Source of the DNA: CAZPQN01 sp964588795
GTDB lineage: Bacteria > Fidelibacterota > UBA2242
DNA: 64,000 nucleotides
Direction: 5' to 3'
Assembly: GCA_964588795.1 (NCBI GenBank)
Contig: CAZPQN010000008.1
Coordinates: 14,953-78,952 of the forward strand
The translations under genes were made by a program, and so were the position numbers. Shown in pieces: positions 18,879 to 27,944 of the stretch. The notes under the pieces are model-generated. The model had not been told where the DNA came from, did not search any database, and saw nothing but the letters and a program-made list of their open reading frames with translations. The first letter of the stretch is position 1, and each line of letters begins with the position of its first letter.

Positions 18879-21038
18879 ATGAATCCACGACGCAAAAAGA
18901 TATTCACTGCCCTGTCAGTCACCGGCGGATGCGTGCTGATCGCCGGTCTGTTCAGTTTCTTTAATCTGAGCCAGCAGTGGGAACATCAGGTTCAGGATAT
19001 ACTCTATCGCGATTTTCAGACGGAACAGCATCCTGATGAAACGGTCATCATCGCTATTGACCAGAATAGCCTGAATCATTTTGAGAAAAATTATCAGACG
19101 CTCTGGCCTTTTCCACGTGATATTTATGCCGCGGTGACGGAATACCTGCGCCTGTGCGGAGCGCGGGCTATCCTTTTTGATGTGATATTCTCCTCGCCTG
19201 ACATTGACCGCGTCAATATTGCGGCGGAGGCCGCCGACTCAGCTTTCGCTTTGCAGATGCAAATTGCAGGTAATGTCATTTTGGCCACTCAAATGGAGGA
19301 CTCGACGCGCACCGCCCTTGAGGCGCAACCTGAAAGATATACGCGGCGCTTCGAATATTCTGTTCCGGAGCATCTGATCCGTTCTTATCCGAGTATCACC
19401 CTGCCGATCGCCCGCTTCCAAAATGTCGCTGCTCATCCCGGGGCAGTCAATTTCTTCACCGACGATGATGGAATTTGCCGGCAAATCCCCTTGCTATTCC
19501 GCCACAAAGACCGGATTTATCCCTATATGGCGCTGGCGGCGAGCATGATCTGCGAAAATCAGGATTCAGTTGGGTTTGATCAGGAAAAGGGGACATTAAC
19601 TGTTGGCAGAAGGCGAATACCACTGGATCGGAAGGGTTTTTTCAATATTTATTGGTACGGAGCCGGCGGACCCGGTAATACTTTTCATTATGTCTCCATC
19701 GCGCAGGTTATCCAATCGTATATCCAAATGAAAAGTGGACAAACTCCGCTCATCCAGCCGGAAGTATTCAAGAATCGGGCGGTTTTTATCGGGGCGACCG
19801 CGGCGGGATTGCTCGACCTTAAACCGACTCCTTTCAGTTCGCTCGAACCTTATCCCGGTGTCGAGGTCTATGCAACGATTTATTCCAATATCATGCGCGG
19901 GGAATATATCCGCTTTTTCCCAAACCTGATCTGGATGGTGATCTTAGCGGGAATGATTTTCCTGCTGACCTTTGCCTGGCAAAGAGTAAAAATCTGGCAA
20001 TCGGCTCTGATCTCGGTAATTATTCTGATCGTTCCATTGATAATAGCGGTTTGGGCTTTCCGTGCGCATTGCACTTTCTTTCCGGTAGTCAGCACTGAAT
20101 TCGGCCTGGTGCTGTCGGTGATTACCATCCTGCTGATCAACTACTTTACCGAAGGGCGGGAGAAAAAGCTGATCAAGAAGGTATTCAACCGCTATTTGCA
20201 TCCGGCGGTGGTAGACAATTTGACGAAGAATCCGGAAAAATTAGAGATGGGCGGCAAGGAAATCGTCGCTACGGTCATGTTCTCCGACCTGCAGGGGTTT
20301 ACGGGCATATCGGAACTCTTTACGCCACCGGAGATTGTACAGTTTCTCAACCAGTATTTCACGAGAGTGGAACAAATTATTTTCGAAAGTAATGGTATGC
20401 TCGATAAATATACCGGCGACGGCATTATGGCAATTTTCGGCGCACCGCTCGAAACGCAGCAACACGCAGAAATGGCTTGCCGGGCGGCGCTGGGATTTAA
20501 AAAACTGTCCCAATTTGCGATCGAAACCAAAGGCCAGAAAATCCCCCTGATTACGCGCCTGGGCATCAACAGCGGCAATTTCGTTGTCGGCAATATCGGT
20601 TCAGCCAACCGGATGGATTATACCGCCATTGGTGATACGGTGAATCTTTCTGCGCGGCTCGAAGGTGTCAATAAACTCTATGGTACGCAGAATATCATTT
20701 CGGAATCAACCTACGCTTTTGTCAAAGACCAATTTATCTGTCGCGAGCTGGATTATATCCGGGTCAAAGGGCGGGATAAACCGTTGACGATTTATAATGT
20801 CGTTTGTCTGCCGGAAGAAATCACGCCGGCAGTCGAGGATTTTTTAAAGCGCCACACCGCCGCCCTGGGACAGTACCGGGAACGCGCTTTTACCAAAGCG
20901 GGTGAGGCTTTTCAGCAGATCTCGGAACACTTTCCGGAGGACCCGGTCGCGCGGGTCTTCGCTCGGCGCTGTCAACAGCTGTTAACCAACCCCGAACTTA
21001 TCGACGAAGAGGGGGTGTTTAATATCACAGTCAAATAA
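18879..21038 (+). CDS. CHASE2-domain class III adenylate/guanylate cyclase
   Basis: A 719-residue membrane signalling enzyme. One N-terminal membrane segment is followed by an extracytoplasmic CHASE2 sensor domain (about 35-340, with VIIAIDQNSL, WPFPRD and AILFDVIFSSPD), three membrane helices (about 345-425), and a class III nucleotide cyclase domain from about 462. The cyclase has both metal-binding Asp residues (MFSDLQGFTGIS and KYTGDGIMAIFGAP) and the transition-state motif AIGDTVNLSARLEG. NRMDYTAIGD is typical of bacterial adenylate cyclases of this architecture. A short helical tail follows. The substrate nucleotide and the sensed ligand are unknown. Confidence 0.93.
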   Translation: MNPRRKKIFTALSVTGGCVLIAGLFSFFNLSQQWEHQVQDILYRDFQTEQHPDETVIIAIDQNSLNHFEKNYQTLWPFPRDIYAAVTEYLRLCGARAILFDVIFSSPDIDRVNIAAEAADSAFALQMQIAGNVILATQMEDSTRTALEAQPERYTRRFEYSVPEHLIRSYPSITLPIARFQNVAAHPGAVNFFTDDDGICRQIPLLFRHKDRIYPYMALAASMICENQDSVGFDQEKGTLTVGRRRIPLDRKGFFNIYWYGAGGPGNTFHYVSIAQVIQSYIQMKSGQTPLIQPEVFKNRAVFIGATAAGLLDLKPTPFSSLEPYPGVEVYATIYSNIMRGEYIRFFPNLIWMVILAGMIFLLTFAWQRVKIWQSALISVIILIVPLIIAVWAFRAHCTFFPVVSTEFGLVLSVITILLINYFTEGREKKLIKKVFNRYLHPAVVDNLTKNPEKLEMGGKEIVATVMFSDLQGFTGISELFTPPEIVQFLNQYFTRVEQIIFESNGMLDKYTGDGIMAIFGAPLETQQHAEMACRAALGFKKLSQFAIETKGQKIPLITRLGINSGNFVVGNIGSANRMDYTAIGDTVNLSARLEGVNKLYGTQNIISESTYAFVKDQFICRELDYIRVKGRDKPLTIYNVVCLPEEITPAVEDFLKRHTAALGQYRERAFTKAGEAFQQISEHFPEDPVARVFARRCQQLLTNPELIDEEGVFNITVK

Positions 21039-21089
21039 CCAATTTCGTGCGTATCATTAACGTGGATATTTTCAAACTGAGGTGCAAAG

Positions 21090-22322
21090 ATGAAAAAATT
21101 GATGCTGTTTAGCGTTGTGTTTTTCGGATTGATCGGCTATTCAATATCAGGTGAACAGAAAGTGGTCAGTCGGGATAATACCCATTTCCGGGAGGGCCCC
21201 GGTTCTTATTATCCGTTGATTGGAATGCTGAAAAAAGGCGCCGGTGTGGAAACCGTCGAAACTCAGGCCGGCTGGTTGAAAGTCAAATATGCCGACAAAT
21301 TCGGCTGGGTTTCGGAAAACGCGCTGGCCACCGGCGCGACTGGCGGTTCGCTGAGCAGTATGACGACTGGCGGTGCTCCGTTACTGATTTCCAAGGCTTC
21401 GGCCAGCGGAGCAGTCAAGGGCTTTGCCCAAAAATTTATTGATTTTCATAAAGGTGATCCCACTTTTCTCGATCAATACGAAGTTCCTTTTTTTTCGCCG
21501 TACGAATATCTGCGCTTCCGGCAGGAGACCTACACCGGGCGCGACTCGGAAAAAATTCGCAAACGTTACAAACGGATTAAAACCGAAAATATTGACCACT
21601 CGATCCCGTTCGGGCAGGAAAAGGTCGGTCTCGCCGCCGCCAGTAAAATTGCCGCACTCGGCCTGGTCAAGGATCAGGCTAAGGTCAAATACCTTAATCT
21701 GGTCGGCAATATTATTGTTGACAACACCGATATGTTTGATTACCCATTCAAATTTTTCATTCTCGATGATAAGCGCATTTCCGCCTACGCTGTGCCTAAC
21801 GGGATGATTTTCCTGACCAGTGGCTTGCTCGATATAATTCAGGATGAGGCCGAGCTTGCCTGCGTGCTCGGACATGAAATCACGCATGTCGTCCAAAAAC
21901 ATGGCTTCCAGGAACTCGCAAAACGTTCGACAATGATCGAAGCGGAGGATGCCTTTGCCGAATTCGACGCCGAAATGCAGACCGAAGACGACACAATCGA
22001 AGCCGAACTGGACCAAATCGCTCTGAACAGCTATGAGGCCGCGACGAAAAAACGCCAGATGAAGTACGAGTACGAAGCCGATGAGCTGGGGATTATTTAT
22101 GCGTACCGTTCCGGCTATGATCCATCCGCCCTGAATCGTGTTTTGGCGCGTCTGAAAGCCAATACTTCCCGCGATTTCTGGCATCCGGAATCCAACTGGG
22201 CTTATGATTCGATTCTCGACCGCGTCGAAAAAATTGACGCCTTTATTGCGAAAAACCTGACCAAGAATCCGGACTGGAACGTGACCAATCAGATGCGGTA
22301 CCGGGGATATTTCAAGAAGTAA
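21090..22322 (+). CDS. SH3-domain M48 family zinc metalloprotease
   Basis: A 410-residue exported protein. After a signal peptide (MKKLMLFSVVFFGLIGYSIS) comes a bacterial SH3 domain (about 24-85, VVSRDNTHFREGPGSYYPL) that may bind cell wall. The M48 peptidase domain has the zinc motif HEITH at 262-266 and the third ligand Glu in YEYEADELG at about 329, then YRSGYDPSAL. This resembles BepA/LoiP-like periplasmic proteases that tend outer-membrane assembly. A linker rich in Gly, Ser and Thr (about 86-110) separates the domains. It is monocistronic or the last gene after the cyclase. Confidence 0.93.
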   Translation: MKKLMLFSVVFFGLIGYSISGEQKVVSRDNTHFREGPGSYYPLIGMLKKGAGVETVETQAGWLKVKYADKFGWVSENALATGATGGSLSSMTTGGAPLLISKASASGAVKGFAQKFIDFHKGDPTFLDQYEVPFFSPYEYLRFRQETYTGRDSEKIRKRYKRIKTENIDHSIPFGQEKVGLAAASKIAALGLVKDQAKVKYLNLVGNIIVDNTDMFDYPFKFFILDDKRISAYAVPNGMIFLTSGLLDIIQDEAELACVLGHEITHVVQKHGFQELAKRSTMIEAEDAFAEFDAEMQTEDDTIEAELDQIALNSYEAATKKRQMKYEYEADELGIIYAYRSGYDPSALNRVLARLKANTSRDFWHPESNWAYDSILDRVEKIDAFIAKNLTKNPDWNVTNQMRYRGYFKK

Positions 22323-22482
22323 AAAATTGAAGGAATGTAAATAACAGGGAGCGGGCTGACGTCGAGACCAAGGTTAATAACGAGAGTCCAAGTAAGGCAG
22401 ATATGAGATCGGATGAATCAAGCAGACCGACTGATTTGTCGGGGGCAAATTAGACCTCGTAAAAATTTCCAATCACTATTTC

Positions 22483-23388
22483 GTGAAGTTTGAGGCTGAG
22501 GAAATCAGCAATCTAGTAAAAATTCACAGTGCCGTGCTACTTTTTGGTGTGGCCGGATTATTTGGGAAGTTACTTGATATTTCCTCCATTAATATCGTTG
22601 CGGGTCGGACGTTTTTTGCATCGCTAGCACTCCTACCGATTTTATACACGAGTCAGACGAACCTTGCTTTACTTCGGAAGTCTGATTATGCAGTTTTGCC
22701 GTCGCTGGGAATTCTGTTAGCGTTGCATTGGATCACTTTCTTCAAGTCCATTCAGGTCTCCAGCGTGGCGATTGGCTTATTGACTTACGCCACGTTTCCG
22801 GTGTTTGTCGCTTTTCTTGAACCGTTTCTGATAAAGACGCGCTGGCAGTTAACCGACTTGCTGTTGGCCGTAGTGGTGTTCGGTGGACTTGTGCTGATTA
22901 TTCCGGATTACGATCCGGGAAAACGTGTCGAGCTCGGAGTCATTTACGGTACTCTTTCAGGATTACTTTTTGCCTTATTAACAATTTTCAACCGCAAATA
23001 CGTTCAGCGCTATTCTGCTTTAAAGGTTGCAACCTGGCAAAACATCGGTGCGTTTCTGGTACTGGCGCCGTTAACCTGTCAAGCGTTACCGCGAATTACT
23101 CCGGTACAGGTCGGCTATTTGTTACTGCTGGGTACAGTTTGTACTGCGTTGGCGCATACTTTATTCATTGGTGGCATGCGCACGATCAAGGCACGCACTG
23201 CCAGTATAGTAGCCGCCCTGGAACCAGTGTACGGGATCGTTGCCGCGTATTTTCTGCTGGGGGAGGTTCCTGTAACCCGCACTCTGATTGGTGGGGGGAT
23301 TATTGTAGGCTGTGCCGTTTTTATTACGTTCCGAACCTATCGTGGTTCTCGGCAGGTGGCAATTGGTGACCATTCTGCAGGTATTTAA
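22483..23388 (+). CDS. EamA/DMT family transporter
   Basis: A 301-residue protein with about ten hydrophobic helices arranged as two EamA repeats. The first repeat contains NIVAGRTFFASLALLPI and ALHWITFFKSIQVSSVAIG; the second contains GALLFALLTIFNRK-like and ARTASIVAALEPVYGIVAAY with EVPVTRTLIGGGIIV, the usual family signature. Substrate is unknown, typically amino acids or other metabolites. The start is GTG 22483; no ATG near the first helix fits better. The 160 bases before it hold no clear element. The rhodanese gene follows after 23 bases. Confidence 0.88.
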   Translation: MKFEAEEISNLVKIHSAVLLFGVAGLFGKLLDISSINIVAGRTFFASLALLPILYTSQTNLALLRKSDYAVLPSLGILLALHWITFFKSIQVSSVAIGLLTYATFPVFVAFLEPFLIKTRWQLTDLLLAVVVFGGLVLIIPDYDPGKRVELGVIYGTLSGLLFALLTIFNRKYVQRYSALKVATWQNIGAFLVLAPLTCQALPRITPVQVGYLLLLGTVCTALAHTLFIGGMRTIKARTASIVAALEPVYGIVAAYFLLGEVPVTRTLIGGGIIVGCAVFITFRTYRGSRQVAIGDHSAGI

Positions 23389-23411
23389 AATATGACAGGG
23401 GAGAAGGTTTG

Positions 23412-23822
23412 ATGAAGATTTTGCAACGTTGGTCATCTAAAAAATCGTACCTGACACTTGGCGCGCTATGTCTGTTGATTTCCTGTGCGTCGGTTAAACC
23501 ATTCACAGATATAACCCCGCACGAAGCTCAAAATCTCATCGAAAAACAGGCGAGGAATAATATACTGGTACTACTCGATGTCCGTACGCCGGAAGAATTT
23601 GCCGCCGGACATTTGAACGGTGCGCTGAATTTGAATCTGAATGCCCCGGACTTTGCGGATAGGTTGAATGAACTGGATAAGATGAAGGTATATCTCGTGT
23701 ATTGTAAAGGAGGCGTGCGAAGTGCCCGGGCTATGCAGATAATGCAAAAGCAAGGTTTCCGCCAGGTCTATAATTTGAGCGGTGGTTTAACTAAATGGCA
23801 GGCTGAAAACCGGGCGCTGTGA
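23412..23822 (+). CDS. Rhodanese-like domain lipoprotein
   Basis: A 136-residue single-domain rhodanese. The N-terminus carries a lipoprotein signal ending LISC (lipid Cys25), so the domain sits in the envelope. LLDVRTPEEFAAGHLNGALN and the active-site loop VYCKGGVRSA with Cys98 are intact, as is the closing GGLTKW. It may transfer sulfur or handle thiosulfate, polysulfide or other oxidised sulfur species; the substrate is unknown. I place the start at ATG 23412 (GAGAAGG upstream), one codon after an alternative TTG. Confidence 0.9.
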   Translation: MKILQRWSSKKSYLTLGALCLLISCASVKPFTDITPHEAQNLIEKQARNNILVLLDVRTPEEFAAGHLNGALNLNLNAPDFADRLNELDKMKVYLVYCKGGVRSARAMQIMQKQGFRQVYNLSGGLTKWQAENRAL

Positions 23823-23844
23823 ATCTTTCTCGCCTATAAAAATA

Positions 23845-24285
23845 TCAGTTACTACTTTTCATACAACCTGCCAACATAAGTACAACGACCGCTGTAACGG
23901 CCATGGCCGGTTGCATCCAGGAAACGTAACCGATAATGGCAACCTGGATCACAATCCAACCTAATAGAATAACGCCGGCACCGACCGCAAACCAGCGCGA
24001 CCGGCGGAACCCTGCAAATACAGCTACCGCCGCGGTCATGAACGCCCCACCAACTATGATAAAGAGAATCAGGCTCGGTATAAAGTAATCATGAAAAGGA
24101 CTGCCTTCCAGCCATTCGCTGGGAACATTCGGTGCACCAGTCAAACCGTAATACCCGCCGCCAAATGCATTCAAGGCGATAAAAGCCAGGATGCAACCAA
24201 GCCCGTAACGCAGAGAAGCCTGATACCTTGGTTTTTTCGGCTTGGGAATTTCATTTTGGGTGGGGTAGGTAATTATCGTCAGCAT
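23845..24285 (-). CDS. Small four-helix membrane protein of unknown function
   Basis: A 146-residue protein with a basic, proline-rich cytoplasmic start (EIPKPKKPRYQASLRYG) and about four hydrophobic segments. The loop after the first helix reads YYGLTGAPNVPSEWLEGSPFHDYFIPSLI, which recalls a family of small uncharacterised membrane proteins in soil bacteria; I cannot give it a function. It lies downstream of the broken GAF-GGDEF gene on the same strand, separated by about 23 bases, and converges on the rhodanese gene. Confidence 0.75.
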   Translation of the reverse strand: MLTIITYPTQNEIPKPKKPRYQASLRYGLGCILAFIALNAFGGGYYGLTGAPNVPSEWLEGSPFHDYFIPSLILFIIVGGAFMTAAVAVFAGFRRSRWFAVGAGVILLGWIVIQVAIIGYVSWMQPAMAVTAVVVLMLAGCMKSSN

Positions 24286-24308
24286 CCGATTATTCTCCTG
24301 AATAAAAG

Positions 24309-25337
24309 TTAAAACCGCACGCGGTTCCGACCCGCACTTTTGGCTTCATAGAGTTTGGTATCGGCGGTTTTAATCAGGTCTTCCGGGGAATGTGATTGCG
24401 AGCTGTCGGTAGCCGCGATACCTATACTGATAGTGACCTTCAGTTCCTGTCCTTCGTGCAGTAGTGAAAAAGCCTCGCACCGACGTCGTAAGCGTTCCGC
24501 GAAAACCACCGCGCCTTCCAGGTTGGTGCCGGGCAGGATCAGGGCGAATTCCTCACCCCCGAAACGGCAGGGCAGATCGAGATCCTTACGGGCGGTATTG
24601 CGGCAAATCATGGCAATCTCCTTCAGCACGCGATCTCCGGTCTGATGCCCGTAGACGTCATTGAATATTTTAAAGTGGTCAATATCGGTCATGACCAGTG
24701 ACAAGCTGGCTTCAATGCGGCTCAGACGAACAATTTCTTCCTGCAGACGGATATCAAATTAACGCCGCACGTACAATCCCGTCAATCCGTCAACCGTCGC
24801 TAAATTAAACAGACGCACATTCTCGATTTTAGTGGCTATCATCGTGGCCAAGACAGCCAGACTTTCCTCCTGCACGCGATTGAGTTGCTTTTCATTGTGG
24901 ATCAGGAAAGTCACGAAACCAATGACATTGTTCTGCGTGCCCACCAGTGGCAGACAACACAGGCGCGTAAAATTAGGTGGTATCGGAATATCGAGAAACA
25001 GGCAATATTCGTTAGGGGTAATCGTCTTGAATTGAACGCGCTTGGTTTCGATGACATTTTTCAAAATTTCAGTCAGGGGAACTTTTCTTTGTGGGGCGCT
25101 GAAGGTTCCACCGACCAGACTACCGGTAATCAAGGCCGAGTCTGGCGGATCATTCAGGATTAACATCGCTAAGTAATTGCTCTGACTGAAATCCGCTAAC
25201 ATGTCTAGGGCATGATTGTTTAGCAGGTCAAAATCTAGCTCCGCTACAATTTGCCGCGCCGCAAACCGCAGGGTCTGAAATAGTATTTCGATATCCGGTT
25301 GCTGGTTCAGTTCGTTCATCCTTGGCTGTTCTTCCAC
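24309..25337 (-). pseudogene. GAF-GGDEF diguanylate cyclase interrupted by an in-frame TAA
   Basis: A cyclic-di-GMP synthase split by one stop codon. The upstream part (25337-24759) has a GAF-like sensor domain (about 15-175) and enters the GGDEF domain with DGLTGLYVRR. A TAA follows at codon 193 (24761-24759), where the family normally has Tyr, and the same frame continues as FDIRLQEEIVRL, then VMTDIDHFKIFND, the active loop CRFGGEEF and KLYEAKSAGRNRV to 24309. One base change would restore a protein of about 342 residues. Without readthrough, the second part could be translated from ATG 24704 but would lack the first strand of the domain. Start could be GTG 25337 or ATG 25319. Confidence 0.85.
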
Positions 25338-25436
25338 GTAAGATTTCCGTTACGCATTGTCGGAGTATAATATAGCAAAACCATCTGCATAAAACCTATG
25401 GCGGAAACTGACTCTTTGCGGCTGGTTCCGGTTCTT

Positions 25437-25449
25437 ATTTCGTCGAAAT
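25437..25449. promoter_or_regulatory. Palindrome, possible ArsR operator 1
   Basis: A perfect palindrome ATTTCG-T-CGAAAT, 94 bases upstream of arsR in the divergent region between the GGDEF gene and the arsenic operon. Its half-site matches that of the second inverted repeat at 25499-25520. Operator function is inferred. Confidence 0.4.
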
Positions 25450-25498
25450 TTTGGAGAATAATCCAATAAAGGCTTGGAATTTAACCCTATGAATATTA

Positions 25499-25520
25499 CA
25501 TTTCGCCAACTGACGAAATG
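25499..25520. promoter_or_regulatory. Inverted repeat, likely ArsR operator 2
   Basis: Arms CATTTCG (25499-25505) and CGAAATG (25514-25520) with an eight-base spacer, ending 23 bases before the arsR ATG. ArsR-type repressors bind inverted repeats of this kind close to their own start, and the half-site recurs at 25437-25449. Confidence 0.55.
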
Positions 25521-25543
25521 ATAGAGTTTGCAATGGAGTTGAT

Positions 25544-25906
25544 ATGCGTGAGTTTACCAAAATATTTAAAGCTCTTTCCGACGAAGGTCGCCTGCGGATT
25601 CTGAACTTATTGTCCCAAAAACCGCTCTGCGTTTGCGAGATTACCGCTGTCCTAAATCTGGCCATCTCGACTGTCTCCAAACATCTGTCAATATTGCGTG
25701 AAGCTGGCTATATTATTGATCAAAAAGAAGGCAAATGGGTCAACTATTTTCTCAACAGTTCCGCCTCCGAGCCGGTAAAAAGCCTGACTGCCTTGGTACT
25801 CAACGGATTGATACATAACAAGACGGCTCAAAGCGATATTCGCAGTTTGGCGACCGTGGATCGGGTAAACATTTGCGGGATGGAAAAGCATGAACCGGAA
25901 AGATGA
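25544..25906 (+). CDS. arsR: ArsR/SmtB family metalloregulatory repressor
   Basis: A 120-residue winged-helix repressor expected to release the operon when it binds arsenite or a related metalloid. FKALSDEGRLRILNLL begins the domain, KPLCVCEITAVL places a CxC pair (LCVCE) in the metal-sensing helix, and STVSKHLSILREAGYI is the recognition helix, followed by the wing KEGKWVNYFLN. A further Cys lies near the C-terminus (NICGME). GGAG at 25535-25538 precedes the ATG. Its last 17 bases overlap the permease gene, so it heads the operon and probably controls it through the inverted repeats upstream. Confidence 0.94.
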   Translation: MREFTKIFKALSDEGRLRILNLLSQKPLCVCEITAVLNLAISTVSKHLSILREAGYIIDQKEGKWVNYFLNSSASEPVKSLTALVLNGLIHNKTAQSDIRSLATVDRVNICGMEKHEPER

Positions 25907-27191
25907 AATAAAAAAACTACTCTGGTTCCTGACTGGATTTATTTTACTTTATAGTCTCCCGACGGCGAATTTGCGATTCGTCGGAGCGGTCAACGCGGCA
26001 TTGGCATTGCTCCGATGGTATGCCCGTGAACATGTCCTGCTCTGTCTTGTTCCGGCGTTTTTCATTGCCGGTGTAATTTCAGTATTTATTAGTCAGGCGG
26101 CAGTAATCAAATATCTCGGCGCGACTGCGAAAAAATGGCTGGCCTACGCGGTTGCCTCGGTTTCGGGTACGATCCTGGCGGTGTGTTCCTGTACGGTTCT
26201 GCCGCTATTCTCAGGAATTTACCGGCGCGGTGCGGGATTAGGACCGGCCATTGCCTTTCTCTACAGCGGTCCGGCAATTAATATTCTGGCAATTATCCTG
26301 ACTGCACGCATTCTGGGAGCCGGACTTGGAGTGGCACGGGTTGTCGGCGCAGTGTCATTCAGCGTCGTCATCGGTTTGATTATGCACCTGATCTATCATA
26401 AGGAGGAACAAGCCAAAGAGGCGATGCAGATGGCCATGCCTGACACAGAAGAAATCCGTCCGCTCTGGGCAACTGCGCTCCATTTCTTTACCCTGGTTTT
26501 AATCCTCGTTTTTGTCAATTGGGGCAAAACCGACGCCGATTCGGGCCTTTGGCATTTCATTTTTATCAATAAATGGCTGATCACCGGTCTTTTTGGAATT
26601 GGGTTGATTTTCTCGCTGATTTTTATCATCAGAATGAAGCTTCTTCAGGTCCTTCTGGCATCGCTTCCGGCAATTATTCTTACATTCATTTTTCCGTCAA
26701 TCCCGGTGCTGGCATTTATCGCCGCAGTTATCGGTTTGAGTGTTTTACTTTCAATCAACGAAGGTGAACCACTGGACTGGTTGTTTGCCAGCTGGGGTTT
26801 CGCAAAACAGATTCTACCATTACTGGCGATCGGCGTATTGATCGCCGGATTTCTGCTGGGCGGGCCGGATAATGGGCAGGGTATTATTCCCAATCGCTGG
26901 ATTGTCGGATTGGTCGGTGGCAATTCGATATTTTCCAATTTCTTCGCATCAATTGCGGGAGCGTTTATGTATTTCGCCACGCTGACCGAAGTGCCGATTG
27001 TGCAGGGTCTGATCACTAACGGTATGGGCAAAGGCCCCGCCCTGGCGCTGTTGCTGGCTGGCCCCGCGTTGTCGCTGCCGAATATGCTGGTGATTAAAAG
27101 TGTGATCGGCACTCAGAAAACCGTCCTTTATGTTGCGTTAGTAGTCGTAATGGCGACGATCAGTGGGCTGATATTTGGAGGATTGTTTTAA
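25890..27191 (+). CDS. DUF318/ArsP-like permease
   Basis: A 433-residue permease of the YraQ/DUF318 family that includes ArsP, an exporter of trivalent organoarsenicals. It has about ten membrane helices in two halves; the first half holds AVCSCTVLPLFSGIYRRGAG and LYSGPAINILAIILTARILG, the second FFASIAGAFMYFATLTEVP and LLLAGPALSLPNMLVIKS. The paired Cys (CSC) in a membrane helix are at the position used for As(III) in ArsP. The ATG lies inside arsR. Because an ACR3 pump sits at the other end of the operon, this one may handle a different arsenic species; that is inference. Confidence 0.85.
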   Translation: MNRKDEIKKLLWFLTGFILLYSLPTANLRFVGAVNAALALLRWYAREHVLLCLVPAFFIAGVISVFISQAAVIKYLGATAKKWLAYAVASVSGTILAVCSCTVLPLFSGIYRRGAGLGPAIAFLYSGPAINILAIILTARILGAGLGVARVVGAVSFSVVIGLIMHLIYHKEEQAKEAMQMAMPDTEEIRPLWATALHFFTLVLILVFVNWGKTDADSGLWHFIFINKWLITGLFGIGLIFSLIFIIRMKLLQVLLASLPAIILTFIFPSIPVLAFIAAVIGLSVLLSINEGEPLDWLFASWGFAKQILPLLAIGVLIAGFLLGGPDNGQGIIPNRWIVGLVGGNSIFSNFFASIAGAFMYFATLTEVPIVQGLITNGMGKGPALALLLAGPALSLPNMLVIKSVIGTQKTVLYVALVVVMATISGLIFGGLF

Positions 27192-27192
27192 A

Positions 27193-27645
27193 ATGAATAA
27201 TAGTGACGGTAAAGTGAAAATCCTCATCCTATGTACTGGAAATTCCTGCCGCAGTCAGATGGCGGAAGCATTTCTGAAACAACTTGATGCGGATCTGGAA
27301 GTCCTATCTGCTGGAACTCAGCCGGCCGAACGCGTTAATCCCTATACGATTCGCGTCATGCAGGAGGTCGGTCTTGACCTTTCCACCAATAAAACCAAAT
27401 CGGTTGAAAAATTCCTGGATCGTGGTTTTGATTTTGTCATCACGGTCTGTGGTGGTGCGAAAGAAACCTGTCCCGCTTTTCTCGGTAAAGTCAAACAACG
27501 CCTCCATATTGCCTTCGATGATCCCGCCGAAGCCACCGGTTCCGATGCTGAAATTCTGGCGGTTTATCGGCGGGTACGCGATGAAATTCAGGATTCATTC
27601 CGTTGTTTTTATAACGATTATATCGCCAATGTCAAAACTATCTAA
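27193..27645 (+). CDS. arsC: Thioredoxin-coupled arsenate reductase (low-molecular-weight phosphatase fold)
   Basis: Reduces arsenate to arsenite. The 150 residues begin at ATG 27193, with GGAGG at 27177-27181 as ribosome binding site. The P-loop is CTGNSCR with the nucleophile C14 and R20. The relay cysteines are C86 and C93 (CGGAKETC); the spacings C14-C86 (72) and C86-C93 (7) equal those of the Staphylococcus pI258 enzyme, which uses thioredoxin as reductant. DDPAEATGSD supplies the general-acid Asp. The thioredoxin-like genes that follow are candidate reductants. Confidence 0.94.
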   Translation: MNNSDGKVKILILCTGNSCRSQMAEAFLKQLDADLEVLSAGTQPAERVNPYTIRVMQEVGLDLSTNKTKSVEKFLDRGFDFVITVCGGAKETCPAFLGKVKQRLHIAFDDPAEATGSDAEILAVYRRVRDEIQDSFRCFYNDYIANVKTI

Positions 27646-27663
27646 ATATAAGTGGGAGAAAAT

Positions 27664-27918
27664 ATGCTGAATGTCATCGTTTTAGGATCCGGCTGTCCCA
27701 ACTGCCGCCGGCTCGAGCAATTATGTTATGATGTAGCCGCCGAGAACAATTTGGATATGAATCTGGAGAAAATCACCGACTTTACCAAATTCGCTGATTA
27801 TGGTATAATGTTCACGCCGGGCCTGGTCATCAATGGCAAGGTGGTTTCAAGCGGGAAAATTCCGACAAAGGAGACTTTGAGGCATTGGATGATCGAAGCA
27901 GGCCAAAATCCGCAATAA
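27664..27918 (+). CDS. Small thioredoxin-like redox-active disulfide protein
   Basis: An 84-residue cytoplasmic thioredoxin-fold protein of the MTH895/redox-active disulfide protein 2 type, often found beside DUF318 permeases. The active site is GCPNC (C11, C14) and the cis-proline loop is MFTPGLVINGKVV. I start at ATG 27664; four codons earlier a GTG is less likely. It lies 18 bases after arsC and could supply electrons to ArsC or shuttle electrons to CcdA. Its direct partner is not shown by sequence. Confidence 0.9.
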   Translation: MLNVIVLGSGCPNCRRLEQLCYDVAAENNLDMNLEKITDFTKFADYGIMFTPGLVINGKVVSSGKIPTKETLRHWMIEAGQNPQ

Positions 27919-27944
27919 TTCAATTATAGCGATAGGGGGTCAAA

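Noticed and set aside
21381..22184. Minus-strand open frame opposite the M48 protease gene.
   Set aside because: The plus-strand frame has intact protease motifs; the antisense frame encodes no recognisable domain.
4683..24761. Reassignment of TAA to a sense codon.
   Set aside because: Many intact genes here end in TAA at family-typical positions, so genetic code change is not supported.
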